Assembly: GCF_019711355.1 (NCBI RefSeq)
Contig: NZ_CP081297.1
Span: forward strand, 1,488,001-1,552,000
Source of the DNA: Qipengyuania psychrotolerans
Lineage (GTDB): Bacteria; Pseudomonadota; Alphaproteobacteria; Sphingomonadales; Sphingomonadaceae
Length of the DNA stretch: 64,000 nucleotides
Direction of reading: 5' to 3'
Below the pieces are notes generated by a model. That model saw only the letters and a list, made by a program, of their open reading frames with translations, was not told the origin of the DNA and searched no databases. The position numbers and the translations under genes are program-made. Numbering within the stretch: position 1 is the stretch's first letter; each line of letters opens with the position of its first letter. Of the stretch, positions 36,926 through 46,767 are shown in pieces.

Positions 36926-37711
36926 TTAGTCCGTCAGGAAAGCGACCAGCGCCTTGACCTTCTTGGTCCGCCATTGCGGTGTCGGGGCGACGAGCCAGTA
37001 GGCCCGTGTGCCGGCTTCCGGACCATCGAGAACTTCGAGTTGTCCGGCCTCGATCGCTTCCTTGGCGAGGAGTTCTGGCAGGATCGCCTTGCCCAGCCCC
37101 GCCATCGCGCCGGAAAGCGCCTGTCCGGCATTGCTAACGGTGACGTGGGCAACCGTGCCGTCCTGCAGCGGAAGGCCCCAGTCGATCCATTTGTCGGGCG
37201 CGCCGGGTGCGGCGACTGTCACGCGGCGGGCCGCTGCCAGTTCCACGCCCTGGAGGTCACCCGGCCCATCGACCAGCCGAATGGCGCAATCGAGATTGGC
37301 CTCGGTGAAGTCGGCATTTTCGTCCGCCACGAAGGTGAACTTGATGTCGGGGTTCTTCGCGGCGAATTTCGCCAGGCGCGGGGCCAGCCACTGCGCGTAA
37401 AACTCGCGCGGACACGCAACCGTGTAATTGTCCGAAGCCTGTCCCGCCTGCATGGCGGACACGCTTTCCTCGAACTTGAGGAAACCTTCGCGCAGGGCGT
37501 CGAGACCCGCGCAGCCTTCCTGTGTCAGCTCCAGCCCCTTGCTTGTCCGACGGAACAGTACCGTGCCGAGGTGATCCTCGAGCGCACGGATTTGCTGGCC
37601 GACAGCCGCAGGCGTCACCGCCAGCTCGTCCGCAGCGCGGGTGAAGCTCAGGTGCCGGGCGGCAGCGTCATAAACGCGCAAGGCGTTGAGGGGCAGGTGC
37701 GTGCGCTTCAT
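36926..37711 (-). CDS. LysR-family transcriptional regulator (GcvA-like)
   Basis: The 261-residue protein has the LysR winged helix in residues 5-64 (LNALRVYDAAARHLSFTRAA, then VTPAAVGQQIRALEDHLGTV). A type-2 periplasmic-binding-like effector domain follows, shorter than usual (family ~300). The N-terminus LPLNALRVFDAAARHLSFT-like pattern is that of the GcvA/AmpR branch. The effector and targets are unknown; no divergent target gene is adjacent, as trxA lies upstream on the same strand. Confidence 0.85.
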   Translation of the reverse strand: MKRTHLPLNALRVYDAAARHLSFTRAADELAVTPAAVGQQIRALEDHLGTVLFRRTSKGLELTQEGCAGLDALREGFLKFEESVSAMQAGQASDNYTVACPREFYAQWLAPRLAKFAAKNPDIKFTFVADENADFTEANLDCAIRLVDGPGDLQGVELAAARRVTVAAPGAPDKWIDWGLPLQDGTVAHVTVSNAGQALSGAMAGLGKAILPELLAKEAIEAGQLEVLDGPEAGTRAYWLVAPTPQWRTKKVKALVAFLTD

Positions 37712-37778
37712 GGTCCAACGCGTTTAGGATGTGCTGCGATGCAACACAAGATGGCAGGAAAATGAGCCTATCAGCGGC

Positions 37779-38099
37779 TCACAGCGCGCTTTCGAGCCAC
37801 TGCTTGAGCTGGCCCTTGGGCGCAGCGCCGCGCATCTGTGCCGCGGGTTCGCCGTTTTTGAACAGCACGAGATAAGGGATGGACTGTACGCCCATCTGTC
37901 CCGGTACGCCGGTGTTTTCCATGATGTCCATCTTGGCGATCGTGACCTGATCGGCCATTTCTTCCGAAAGTTCTTCGAGGGCCGGAGCGATCATCTTGCA
38001 CGGACCGCACCACTCTGCCCAGAAATCCACGAGGACGGGCTTGTCGCTGTCCAGAACGTCTTTCTGGAAGCCGTCGTCGGTTACATTGATGGTGGCCAT
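37779..38099 (-). CDS. trxA: thioredoxin
   Basis: The 106-residue protein has the active site WCGPC (Trp30, Cys31-Cys34) and the cis-Pro segment [17 protein letters not shown]. It reduces cytoplasmic disulphides, for example in ribonucleotide reductase and peroxiredoxins. The ATG at 38099 follows AGGAG at good distance; an ATG ten codons upstream gives a non-family extension. It lies 51 nt after addA. Confidence 0.96.
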   Translation of the reverse strand: MATINVTDDGFQKDVLDSDKPVLVDFWAEWCGPCKMIAPALEELSEEMADQVTIAKMDIMENTGVPGQMGVQSIPYLVLFKNGEPAAQMRGAAPKGQLKQWLESAL

Positions 38100-38150
38100 G
38101 TGGGAATCTCCTGAAGTCTTGTCTGCCACCCATTTGGGGCGGCTGTCTGA

Positions 38151-41100
38151 TTACTCAACGGGCGGAAGGGCAAAGCTTTCCTGCCGAGCCGGAAACGCGG
38201 CCTTGTAGGCGTCCATTGTCGCAGTGGGCAAGGCGATCAATTGCGGCGTCTGGGTATAGAGGACCGCCGCCTCCACGGCGCGCCCGGGATAGATTGCCTC
38301 CAGCGCGGCAACATAGGCCGCCATCTGGCGCAACGTCGCATCCGGCACATCTGCCAGCGACGCGGGAGGGCGGCGGGCGGTCTTGAAATCCACCACGGTG
38401 ATCTTCTCCGCCGTCACCAGCAGACGGTCAGCAGTCCCCATGACCACCTGTCCCTGCACGGTTGCAGCCAGCGGTATCTCCGCGAGAGCCCCGGGCGCAA
38501 AGATATCCGCAAACTGCGGGTTTTCCAGAACCGACAGCGCCCGGCCGAGCATTTCTTCACGTTCGGCATCAGGCAGGTCCGGTGCCTGCCGCGCCATCCA
38601 ATCGCGCGCACGGTCTGCGCGGTCCTCTGCCGGCACTTCGGGCAGGCGCTCGAGCAGCGCATGGATCAGCACGCCCCGCCTCGCAGCACCGGCGGCCACT
38701 TCGGGCGGCAAAGGAGGGTCGCTGCCCTCAATCTCGCCGAGCCCGGAAGGTGAGAGCGGTCGCGGCGGACGCGGTTCAGGTCCGACAGGTTTTGTCGCCC
38801 AACCGGGCATGACCTGCTGTTCCGGTGCAGCCTCGGCAATACTGGGCAGCCTGGCATCACTCAGCGCGCCCCATTCGTAGCGAGCGCCCCACAAATCATC
38901 CGCCATGGCATCATCGCCCATGAGCGGCTTCAATCGCGCATACCAGCTATCTTCGTGAGGGCCGTTCCTGGCATCACGCGGACCCAGCGATCCGCCGATG
39001 AAGAGCGCCTCTTCTGCGCGGGTCATGGCCACGTAAAGAAGGCGCCAGTGTTCTTCCAGCGCAGCCGACGCAGCAATAGCTTCAGCCTCGCGCAGCGGGC
39101 CGACTTTCTCGTCTTTCTTGAGACCCGGCACAGGTACGGCAAATTTGCGTTCGCTTCCCGGCGGCGCGTCTTCCAGTTCGAGATCGCCTGATCCATCCGG
39201 ACCGATGGCCGCATCGGCGAGGATCACGATAGGGGCCTGCAACCCCTTCGATCCGTGAACGGTCATCACGCGGACCTGATCGCCGCCCTCGCCCGCCTCG
39301 CGCTTGATTTCACCCTCGCCCGCGTCGAACCACCGGATGAAGCCCTGAAGGCTGGCCACATGGCTGGACGCATAGGCATTGGCCGCGTTGAGCAGTTCGT
39401 CGATCGGATCGTTGGCCTCCCGGCCCAGCCGCGCGACGAGTTTGCGGCGGCCATCCATCGGCCCCACCAATATCCAATGCAGCAATTGTTGCGGCGTATC
39501 GTAATCGGCGCGGCGCAGGATTTCGCGCAGAGCCTCCATTGTCGAACTGACACGCGGGTTCTCGCTGGCTCGAAGGTGCTCCCACAACCGCACGTTGCGC
39601 TCGCGGTAGGCATGGTCGAGCAATTCTTCCTGCGACCAACCAGTCAGCGGGGAAACCAGCAGGTTTGCCAGCGTCAGATCGTCCAGCGGTTGCGCGGCAA
39701 AGCGGATGGCAGCCATGAGATCCTTGACCGCGAGCGGGTTGCCCAGCCGCAGCCGGTCGACGCCGGCAACAGGGACACCGTGGCGATAGAGCCGTGCCAC
39801 GATCAGCGAGGCAAGATCGCGGCGTTTGCGCACCAGCACCATCACATCGCCGGGTCCTGCGCGGCGCGCTTTGCCGCCTTTGACCAGCGGAAAACCATCG
39901 TCCATCCAGCGCCTCACCTGACGCGCTATACGGTCGGCAAGCTTGCGGTCGTGCTTGCCCAGCCAGCTATCGTCGGCTTCGCCTTCGTCCATCCCGCTGT
40001 CGGCATGGACGGTGTTCCAGAGCGTGACCAGACCCGGTCGGTCCTGGCCGTCATGCGGCTCTGCTTCGCGGTCGAGGCCGAGTTCGGCAGAACCGATTGC
40101 GGCAATCGCCTCGTCCACGAAGTCGAGCACGTTGTCCGCGGTGCGAAAGCTCTGGCCCAGACCGTATTCGCGCAAGTATCGCGGATCAGGAGCACCGCGA
40201 GCATCCTCTGCGGCCTCTGCAGTGCGGCGCATCTTTTCAGCGAAACGCTCGCGCGCTTCACTGAAATTGCGCGGGCTGGTGCCCTGGAAACCGAAGATGG
40301 CCTGCTTGAAATCGCCGACCGTGAAAATCGTCCGGATGCGGTCGGAGCGGGCGCTTTCGCCAGCGAAGAAATCATCGGTCAGCGCTTCGATGATGTTCCA
40401 CTGTGCACGGTTGGTATCCTGTGCCTCGTCGACCAGGATATGGTCGAAGCTGCGGTCGAGCTTGTACCGGATCCAGTCCGAAACTGCCGCATTCGACAGC
40501 AGATGTGCAGCACGCTGGATGAGATCGTCGAAATCGACCAGCCCTTCACGAGCCTTGGCCGCTTCCCAGCGCAAGGCGAATATTCGTCCGGCCTCAAGTT
40601 GCGGCGCAAGGAAATCGGACAAGTCGAGCAAGGCGCGGCGTTCTGCGACCTGTTCGATCCCCTGCTTCATCCGTTCGATGAGCTCGCCATACGCTGGATC
40701 GATCTTTTCGAGATTGGAAAGCCGGCTGGGTTCGCCCTTCTTGGTGAGGAGCGTACCGTAAAAGCCATCCAATGTTTGCATCCGCCCGTCTGGCGATGCA
40801 GCCAGCCATGAAGCCGCGAAGTCGGCATTTTCAAGGCCCGACTTTGCACCCCACTCGGCATTGATCCTGCTGCATGCCTGCAGGCTGGCAATCGGAAAGC
40901 TGTCATCGCTGCACGCTTCGGCAACCCATTCCGGTCCTGCATCGCCGGGAACGCCCAGCACGCGGCGAACCGCCCCGGCAAGGTCGCCTTGCCAACCGGG
41001 CTGGTACCACAGGTCAAGATAGCCGGCACATTCCATGAGCCAGCCGCGCACCGCGTCGGCACCCTTGCGGCGGCTCATTTCGGCGACCGCCTCCACGAAG

Positions 41101-41615
41101 CGCGGATCGCCTTCTTCCAACAATTCTCCGAGCACTTCGCGGCTCAGCAGATCGCGCTCGCGGTCCTCCATCGGTTGGCTGCCGGGGAGGATCTCGGCTT
41201 CGGCCGGGAAGGCGGCGAGCAGATACTGGGCAAAGGCGTGGATCGTATCAATCCTGAGGCCGCCGCCCGGACAATCGAGGACGCGGGCAAACAGCGAACG
41301 GGCACGGCTGCGGGTTTCCGGATCGCTCTTCGCGCCCAGATTGCCGAGCTCGGTGCTCAGCTTGGTGTCGTCCAGACGGACCCAGCGGGCCAGCACTTCG
41401 TTGACGCGCACGGCCATTTCCGCCGCGCCCGCCTTGGTGAAGGTAAGGCACAGGATCTGCGAGGGGTCCGCGCCGGGTTCCAGCAGCAGGCGCAGGACGC
41501 GCGCCGACAGGACCTGCGTCTTGCCGGTGCCCGCGCTGGCCGAAAGCCAGACGCTTTCCTGCGGGTCGACCGCATCGCGCTGGTGACCGACGAGAGGATA
41601 GACCTTGCCGCTCAT
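38151..41615 (-). CDS. addA: ATP-dependent helicase/nuclease subunit AddA
   Basis: The 1154-residue protein processes double-strand breaks with AddB for RecA loading. Walker A is SASAGTGKT near residue 26, the UvrD-type DEXX box is ILVDEAQDTNRAQW, motif VI is LYVAMTRAEEALF, and the C-terminal PD-(D/E)XK nuclease is seen at ITVVDFKTARRP. The ATG at 41615 overlaps the addB stop (ATGA). It replaces RecBCD in alphaproteobacteria. Confidence 0.96.
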   Translation of the reverse strand: MSGKVYPLVGHQRDAVDPQESVWLSASAGTGKTQVLSARVLRLLLEPGADPSQILCLTFTKAGAAEMAVRVNEVLARWVRLDDTKLSTELGNLGAKSDPETRSRARSLFARVLDCPGGGLRIDTIHAFAQYLLAAFPAEAEILPGSQPMEDRERDLLSREVLGELLEEGDPRFVEAVAEMSRRKGADAVRGWLMECAGYLDLWYQPGWQGDLAGAVRRVLGVPGDAGPEWVAEACSDDSFPIASLQACSRINAEWGAKSGLENADFAASWLAASPDGRMQTLDGFYGTLLTKKGEPSRLSNLEKIDPAYGELIERMKQGIEQVAERRALLDLSDFLAPQLEAGRIFALRWEAAKAREGLVDFDDLIQRAAHLLSNAAVSDWIRYKLDRSFDHILVDEAQDTNRAQWNIIEALTDDFFAGESARSDRIRTIFTVGDFKQAIFGFQGTSPRNFSEARERFAEKMRRTAEAAEDARGAPDPRYLREYGLGQSFRTADNVLDFVDEAIAAIGSAELGLDREAEPHDGQDRPGLVTLWNTVHADSGMDEGEADDSWLGKHDRKLADRIARQVRRWMDDGFPLVKGGKARRAGPGDVMVLVRKRRDLASLIVARLYRHGVPVAGVDRLRLGNPLAVKDLMAAIRFAAQPLDDLTLANLLVSPLTGWSQEELLDHAYRERNVRLWEHLRASENPRVSSTMEALREILRRADYDTPQQLLHWILVGPMDGRRKLVARLGREANDPIDELLNAANAYASSHVASLQGFIRWFDAGEGEIKREAGEGGDQVRVMTVHGSKGLQAPIVILADAAIGPDGSGDLELEDAPPGSERKFAVPVPGLKKDEKVGPLREAEAIAASAALEEHWRLLYVAMTRAEEALFIGGSLGPRDARNGPHEDSWYARLKPLMGDDAMADDLWGARYEWGALSDARLPSIAEAAPEQQVMPGWATKPVGPEPRPPRPLSPSGLGEIEGSDPPLPPEVAAGAARRGVLIHALLERLPEVPAEDRADRARDWMARQAPDLPDAEREEMLGRALSVLENPQFADIFAPGALAEIPLAATVQGQVVMGTADRLLVTAEKITVVDFKTARRPPASLADVPDATLRQMAAYVAALEAIYPGRAVEAAVLYTQTPQLIALPTATMDAYKAAFPARQESFALPPVE

Positions 41616-44600
41616 AGCGCATCCTCTTCCGCGTCGAGGTGCGGAAGCCATTCTTCGAGCCGCATCAACTGGTCGTAAGTATCATAGGCCGGATAGTCCG
41701 GATTGAGGCGCGCGGTGAATGGATCGTCACCCTTGATCCAGCGCGCTATAGCTTCAGTCAGATAGGCCTTCGTTTTGGGCAGGAACTCTTCCGGTTCGAC
41801 GCCCGACCGTTTCGAGCCCACTTTCAGCGGGGTTTCCACATAACCGAAGCCGAACGGGTTTGCATCGGACTTCGCCTTGCCCAGCGACCAGTATTCGAAC
41901 GCTCCGGCATGGCCCGAAATCCCTTCGAACCCGCCGCTTTCGGCCATCATGCCGAGAAGACCGAGTTGGAGCGCATAGCCTTCTTCCACCATCTTCGATG
42001 ATGGCGGCGAACCGGTCTTGTAATCGACGACGGCGAGGCTCCCGTCATCCAGCCGGTCGAGCCGGTCGATCTTGCCGTGCACGCGCACACCGTCGACGTG
42101 CATTTCGCCCCAGGCCTCGACTTTCTCGACGCTGCGCCGGCCATATTGCGCAATTTCACTTTCGACCCATTCGAGCGCACGCTGCAAACGCGGCTGCCAC
42201 AGGCCCCGCATCAGCGGATGAAGATTTCGCTCGTCGAAAACGTGGGCCATCGTTTCGCGGATGGGCAGCTGCGGATCGGCCTTGTGCCATTCCTCAAGTA
42301 TCTGGTGCGCAACTTCGCCCTGCCATGCTGCCGACGGTTCAGCATCGAGCGCATCCAGATCGGACAGGCCAAGTATCCGCTGGGCATAGAACTGGTACGG
42401 ATCGCCCCGCAGCCGGTCGAGCGCGGTTGCGGAGATCGCAACGAGGCGCTGCTCGGCAGATGGCATCGGCCTGGGGCGCGGATATTCTGCATCGGGTTCG
42501 GCGCGTGCAATGGCCTTGGCCAGATCGACCGCGTCAGTCTCGAGGTGCCTGCCAAGCTGCTCGCCAAGCAGTGCCTGCACGCGCAGCAGGAAGCGGCTGG
42601 GAATAGCCGGACCGCCTTCGTCCCGTGCAGACCGGCTCAACACGACTTCGGGCGCGCCAAGCGTTCCGGCAAGATCATGCGCAGACAGGCCGATGCGAAA
42701 ATCGCTTCCCGGCACGCCGAGCGTTCTCAGGACAGGCGGTGCCAGCAGGGCATCCACACTTCCGCGAGCAGGCCAGACGCCTTCGTTGAGGCCTGCGCAA
42801 ACGACCAGGTCCGCCCTGTTCATCCGGGCTTCGAGGAGGCCGAGAATCTGGACCCGCGCATGACCGCCATAAGGCGGGCGCACCGCAATTTGCTCCATCG
42901 CATCGGACAAGAGCGCAGCGACATCACGCGGCGCGACCGTGAAGGCGGCCTCGCGTGCATGGAGGCGGAATTCTTCGACAAATGCCGCAAGGCTGCGGCC
43001 ATCTTCGCGCCCCCACAACCGCTCACCGCACAGCTGCTCGGCGCTGGCTGCAAGCGTATCGATCAATTCGGCAAGGAGTGCCGGTTCATCGTGATCGCTG
43101 GCGACAAGAGGCTCCAAGGCCGCCTCCGCCTGCTTCCAGAACTCACCCACATTCGCGTGCGTTTCCGCAAGTTTGCTGACCACTTCGCGGACCGGTTCGA
43201 GGCCAGTTTCCAGCCGTGGCCCGCGCAGTTCGCGCTCTACACGGCGTAATTGCCGCAGCCAGACGCCGCGCTCCATCTCGCCGCTTGCGAGCGGATGACC
43301 GAGCAGCGCCATCAGCGGCACCGACATCGCATTCTCGGCCATAACCTCCGCTGCCAGCAGGAAAGCGCGGCCAGCGGCGGTTTGTGACAGCGGGCGGCCC
43401 GCGGAATCGTCTGCCGAAATATTCCAGCGTGCAAGGTGATGGACCACGCGGCGAGCGAGGGAACGGTCGGGTGTCACCACCGCCACGCGCCGTTCGGGTT
43501 CTTCGATCGCTTCGCGCACGAGCAGGGCGATGGCCTGCGCTTCTTCCTCGGGATTGGTGGTCTGCATGACGCGCACGCCAGACAGGCGCCGCTTCTCGCT
43601 CGGAAGGTCCGCCCAGACCTTGCTCGCTTCCGGCGGCAGGAAAACCGCGCCGATGGCCTGACTGCGTTCAGGCGGGGCAGCGCTCATGCCCTTACGGTGC
43701 CATGGCTGCACCTCTTCGCGCCGAACGCTCATCCGATTGAGCAGCAGTTTGAGATGATACTGCGGGTGTGTGACCGCATCTTCGCGCGCAAAGGGTGTGT
43801 CGCCCGGCTCGGGGCGATTTCCTGCCCTGCCCAGTTCAGCCCACACTTCCTCGGTCATCGTAAGATCGAAGTCGGGCAGGATGACCGCGCCTCTCGGCAG
43901 TTCGCTCACAACTCGCAAAAGCTTTGCCAGTGCAGGCGCAGCGCTGGTGACACCGGCAGCCACGATCGGGGTATCTGGGGGATTGGCCTTCCATGAAGCC
44001 GCCGCGTGATCGAACAACCGGTTCCGCCGCGCAGCTGCATCGAGCGAACCGTTTTCCCCGAGCCAAGCCAGCCACCGCGTCTGGACGCGTGCGAAAAGCC
44101 TCAGCGAATGCTGCCAGTGCTCCGACAGGCTGGGGTGGATCTCGAGCACCTTTTCGTCGAGCAATTGCTCCGGCCCGACATCTTCGACCAGCAGCCGGTC
44201 CATCGTCGCGCCGGTTTCCAGCGCGAGGCGCAGCAAGGTGGCGCCCTTGGGTGCATCGTCGCCCATTTCCTCGGCAATAAGCGCGGCCAGCGCGAACATC
44301 CTGCGCTGCGGATCGACCGCAGGTTTGATATCGCTACTGCCAAGCGGATCAAGCAGCGGCCCCAGTGCCTCGTCCAGATCGAGATCGCCGACGACTGCCA
44401 TACGCGGCATCAGCAGGCCGGGTGTGCCCTGCTCTCCGGCATGGCGAATGAAGGCTTCTGAAACGGTCCGCCGGGCACGGCTGCTCGGCAGCAACAGAGT
44501 CAGGCGAGCAAGGCCGACATCAGCTTGTGAATATCGCGGCACGAGGCCTGCAACCAGTGCGTCGGCAAAACCGCGATGCGCGGCGATCGAATAGACTTGC

Positions 44601-44632
44601 GGCTGAGGTGCGACCCGGTCTGTGTCAGCCAC
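41612..44632 (-). CDS. addB: double-strand break repair protein AddB
   Basis: About 1006 residues from the GTG at 44632 (MADTDRVAPQPQVYSIAAH). The N-terminal half is the inactive helicase-like part (LTLLLPSSRARRTVSEAFI). The C-terminal RecB-like nuclease is present (DGSLAVVDYKTGSPPSSKM). No Fe-S cysteine set is visible, as expected for alphaproteobacterial AddB. The start overlaps the murU stop by 8 nt; an upstream extension of 48 codons in the open frame overlaps murU and is unlikely. Confidence 0.94.
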   Translation of the reverse strand: MADTDRVAPQPQVYSIAAHRGFADALVAGLVPRYSQADVGLARLTLLLPSSRARRTVSEAFIRHAGEQGTPGLLMPRMAVVGDLDLDEALGPLLDPLGSSDIKPAVDPQRRMFALAALIAEEMGDDAPKGATLLRLALETGATMDRLLVEDVGPEQLLDEKVLEIHPSLSEHWQHSLRLFARVQTRWLAWLGENGSLDAAARRNRLFDHAAASWKANPPDTPIVAAGVTSAAPALAKLLRVVSELPRGAVILPDFDLTMTEEVWAELGRAGNRPEPGDTPFAREDAVTHPQYHLKLLLNRMSVRREEVQPWHRKGMSAAPPERSQAIGAVFLPPEASKVWADLPSEKRRLSGVRVMQTTNPEEEAQAIALLVREAIEEPERRVAVVTPDRSLARRVVHHLARWNISADDSAGRPLSQTAAGRAFLLAAEVMAENAMSVPLMALLGHPLASGEMERGVWLRQLRRVERELRGPRLETGLEPVREVVSKLAETHANVGEFWKQAEAALEPLVASDHDEPALLAELIDTLAASAEQLCGERLWGREDGRSLAAFVEEFRLHAREAAFTVAPRDVAALLSDAMEQIAVRPPYGGHARVQILGLLEARMNRADLVVCAGLNEGVWPARGSVDALLAPPVLRTLGVPGSDFRIGLSAHDLAGTLGAPEVVLSRSARDEGGPAIPSRFLLRVQALLGEQLGRHLETDAVDLAKAIARAEPDAEYPRPRPMPSAEQRLVAISATALDRLRGDPYQFYAQRILGLSDLDALDAEPSAAWQGEVAHQILEEWHKADPQLPIRETMAHVFDERNLHPLMRGLWQPRLQRALEWVESEIAQYGRRSVEKVEAWGEMHVDGVRVHGKIDRLDRLDDGSLAVVDYKTGSPPSSKMVEEGYALQLGLLGMMAESGGFEGISGHAGAFEYWSLGKAKSDANPFGFGYVETPLKVGSKRSGVEPEEFLPKTKAYLTEAIARWIKGDDPFTARLNPDYPAYDTYDQLMRLEEWLPHLDAEEDAL

Positions 44633-45347
44633 CTCTGAGCGCCACTTCGGTCGGCCGGATATGCTGGGGAGTTCCGACTTCGTACCATTGGCCGGTAAAG
44701 GCGACACCGAACAGGCGGCCTTCTTCGATTGCGCGGTCCCACAGGATGTTGGTGGAAAATTTCCCGTCCGGGGCATCGCGCAGCAGGCGGTGCGAAACCA
44801 GCTGGATGCCCGTATAGATGAAGGGAGCGATCCGGTCGGGCTTCTTGCGCGTCAGCCGGCCGCCGGCATCCATGTAAAAATCGCCGGTGCCGTTGAAGTT
44901 GTGGGCGCGGACGTGTGTGACAACCAGCAGCAGCGCATCCATCCGGTCCGGATCCCACGCCTGCGACAAGTCCAGGAACGCATTGCGCGGCCCGTCGAGC
45001 CAGATGCTGTCGGCATTGCACGCGAAAAAGGGATCGGGAAGCTGGCCAGCCGCCTTGGCCTTGACCATGCCGCCGCCGGTTTCGAGCAATTGTTCGCGCT
45101 CGTCTGAAAATTCGACGGTGGGCGCCTTGCGCGATCCGATGTGCGCTTCGATCGATTCCGCAAGGTAATGGACATTGACCACCGCCTTGGCGATCCCCGC
45201 GTCTTCGATCCGGTCGAGCGCGCTATCGATCAGCGGTTTGCCCGCCACCCGCACCAGCGGCTTGGGCGTCGTCGCGGTGAGCGGGCGCATGCGTTTGCCA
45301 AGCCCTGCCGCCATCAGCATCGCCGTATCGGAAGCGAGTTTGGTCAC
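44625..45347 (-). CDS. murU: nucleotidyltransferase, MurNAc-1-phosphate uridylyltransferase type
   Basis: The 240-residue protein has the sugar-nucleotidyltransferase signature AAGLGKRMRPLTATTPKPLV at the N-terminus and FFACNADSIW for the metal/sugar site. Together with the kinase directly upstream it matches the AmgK-MurU anomeric recycling route, which makes UDP-MurNAc from recovered MurNAc and bypasses fosfomycin-sensitive MurA (known from Pseudomonas). The GTG start overlaps the kinase stop (GTGA). Another NDP-sugar product is possible. Confidence 0.8.
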   Translation of the reverse strand: MTKLASDTAMLMAAGLGKRMRPLTATTPKPLVRVAGKPLIDSALDRIEDAGIAKAVVNVHYLAESIEAHIGSRKAPTVEFSDEREQLLETGGGMVKAKAAGQLPDPFFACNADSIWLDGPRNAFLDLSQAWDPDRMDALLLVVTHVRAHNFNGTGDFYMDAGGRLTRKKPDRIAPFIYTGIQLVSHRLLRDAPDGKFSTNILWDRAIEEGRLFGVAFTGQWYEVGTPQHIRPTEVALRGG

Positions 45348-46333
45348 CCGATCTCTCCGCCATGATTGTCACGCAAATCCTGCGGAATATTGGCCGCGAA
45401 CCAGTCTGCCACAGGGGCAAGCGCTTCATGCCTCAGGTCCCGCTCCATCGCCGCCCATACGCGCGGAATCATGCGCAGGTAGCGCGGCTTGCCATCACGC
45501 TTGAAGAGCCGGGTGAAAATGCCGACGATCTTGGCATTACGCTGGGCACCGAGCAGCGCGTAATCGGCCTCGAAATGCTCGTCCGGCGCGGCGGCAGCGC
45601 GGTAGCGGCACAGCATGTCGTGTTCGAGCGATTCCGAAACATCGCGCCGGGCATCCTGCAACAGGCTGACAAGATCGTATGCCTTGTGCCCGACCAGTGC
45701 ATCCTGGAAATCGATGATGCCCTGCTCCCCGGCAAGTTCGCCTGGCTCGAGCAGCATGATGTTCTCGGCATGGTAGTCACGCAGCACCGTTACACCGGGG
45801 TTCTGGCGCTGAAGCAATGGCGTCAGCACCTTGTTCCACGCCGCTTCCCATCCAGCCTCGTCCACGCTCAAACCTGCAGCGGCGCAGTACCATTCCACGA
45901 ATAGCCCTGCTTCACGGTGATAGACGGCCATATCGTATGGATCGAACGGCCCGGGCGGCAGGGTATGCAGCTTGACCAGCGCATCGATGGCTTGGGCATA
46001 GACCGCGTGCTCGTCCTCGGGATGAGCGTCGATCCATTCCTTCATCCGCTCGTCACCGAAATCCTCGGTCAGGATCCATCCCTTGTCCGGCAGTTCCGCC
46101 AGTATCTGTGGCGCGCGCATGCCGTTGTCGGAAAGCCAGTGCGCAACGTGCAGGAATGGCCGGGGATCTTCGTGCGGCGGCGGGGCGTGCATCAGCATCG
46201 CGCTGCGTCCGCCCATGCGGAGGCGGAAATAGCGGCGGAAGCTTGCGTCACCCACCAGCGGGGCGATTTCGGCCCCCTGCCAGGCGGTATCGCCGAGAAA
46301 GTCATGGATGCCGTCGGGCAGGTTATCGCTCAT
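45344..46333 (-). CDS. amgK: anomeric MurNAc/GlcNAc kinase, aminoglycoside-phosphotransferase fold
   Basis: The 329-residue protein has the APH-type kinase fold: catalytic loop VTVLRDYHAENIMLLE and metal-binding GIIDFQDALVGHKAYDL. Position between tsaE and the nucleotidyltransferase is the conserved alphaproteobacterial place of AmgK, which phosphorylates MurNAc at C1 in cell-wall recycling. It is not predicted to be an antibiotic-resistance enzyme. The ATG at 46333 overlaps the tsaE stop (ATGA). Confidence 0.82.
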   Translation of the reverse strand: MSDNLPDGIHDFLGDTAWQGAEIAPLVGDASFRRYFRLRMGGRSAMLMHAPPPHEDPRPFLHVAHWLSDNGMRAPQILAELPDKGWILTEDFGDERMKEWIDAHPEDEHAVYAQAIDALVKLHTLPPGPFDPYDMAVYHREAGLFVEWYCAAAGLSVDEAGWEAAWNKVLTPLLQRQNPGVTVLRDYHAENIMLLEPGELAGEQGIIDFQDALVGHKAYDLVSLLQDARRDVSESLEHDMLCRYRAAAAPDEHFEADYALLGAQRNAKIVGIFTRLFKRDGKPRYLRMIPRVWAAMERDLRHEALAPVADWFAANIPQDLRDNHGGEIG

Positions 46334-46767
46334 GGCATCCGGCTTTGCCAATCTTCCCCCGGTTTCACAACGGCCTGCCTGCCCTCTCCCACGGTTTCGA
46401 GCAGAATTTCGAGGCAGCTCGTCTCATGCGCAAAGCCGCCAGCGTGATCCGGCCATTCAGCCAGCAAGGCGGCACCTTCGCGGTAATCGTCCAGCCCGAT
46501 TTCTTCAGCCTCGGACAGATTTTCCAGCCGGTAGAAATCCGCATGCACCAGCGGAACGCGCAAATGATCGTATGTTTCGACAATCGTGAAGGTGGGCGAC
46601 GGGACTTCGCCCTCGTGCCCCAGTGCAGCGATGATCGCGCGCGCCAGCGTCGTCTTGCCTGCGCCCAGCCCTCCGGAAAGGGCGACGACGTCTCCGGGTC
46701 TCAGCTGTGCGGCGATGCGTTTCCCGAACGCATCCATCGCCGCCAGATCAGGTAATGCTTCGATCAC
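46330..46767 (-). CDS. tsaE: tRNA t6A biosynthesis ATPase TsaE
   Basis: The 145-residue protein has Walker A SGGLGAGKTTLARAI (about 31-45) and the conserved VPSPTFTIVETY and VHADFYRLENLSEAEEIGLDD. It supports threonylcarbamoyl-adenosine formation at A37 of ANN-decoding tRNAs with TsaB and TsaD. It has a GTG start overlapping the divL stop by 4 nt (GTGA). Confidence 0.95.
   Translation of the reverse strand: MIEALPDLAAMDAFGKRIAAQLRPGDVVALSGGLGAGKTTLARAIIAALGHEGEVPSPTFTIVETYDHLRVPLVHADFYRLENLSEAEEIGLDDYREGAALLAEWPDHAGGFAHETSCLEILLETVGEGRQAVVKPGEDWQSRMP

Noticed and set aside
45344-46333. Aminoglycoside resistance gene
   Set aside because: The fold is that of aminoglycoside phosphotransferases, but the position between tsaE and a nucleotidyltransferase fits AmgK cell-wall recycling.
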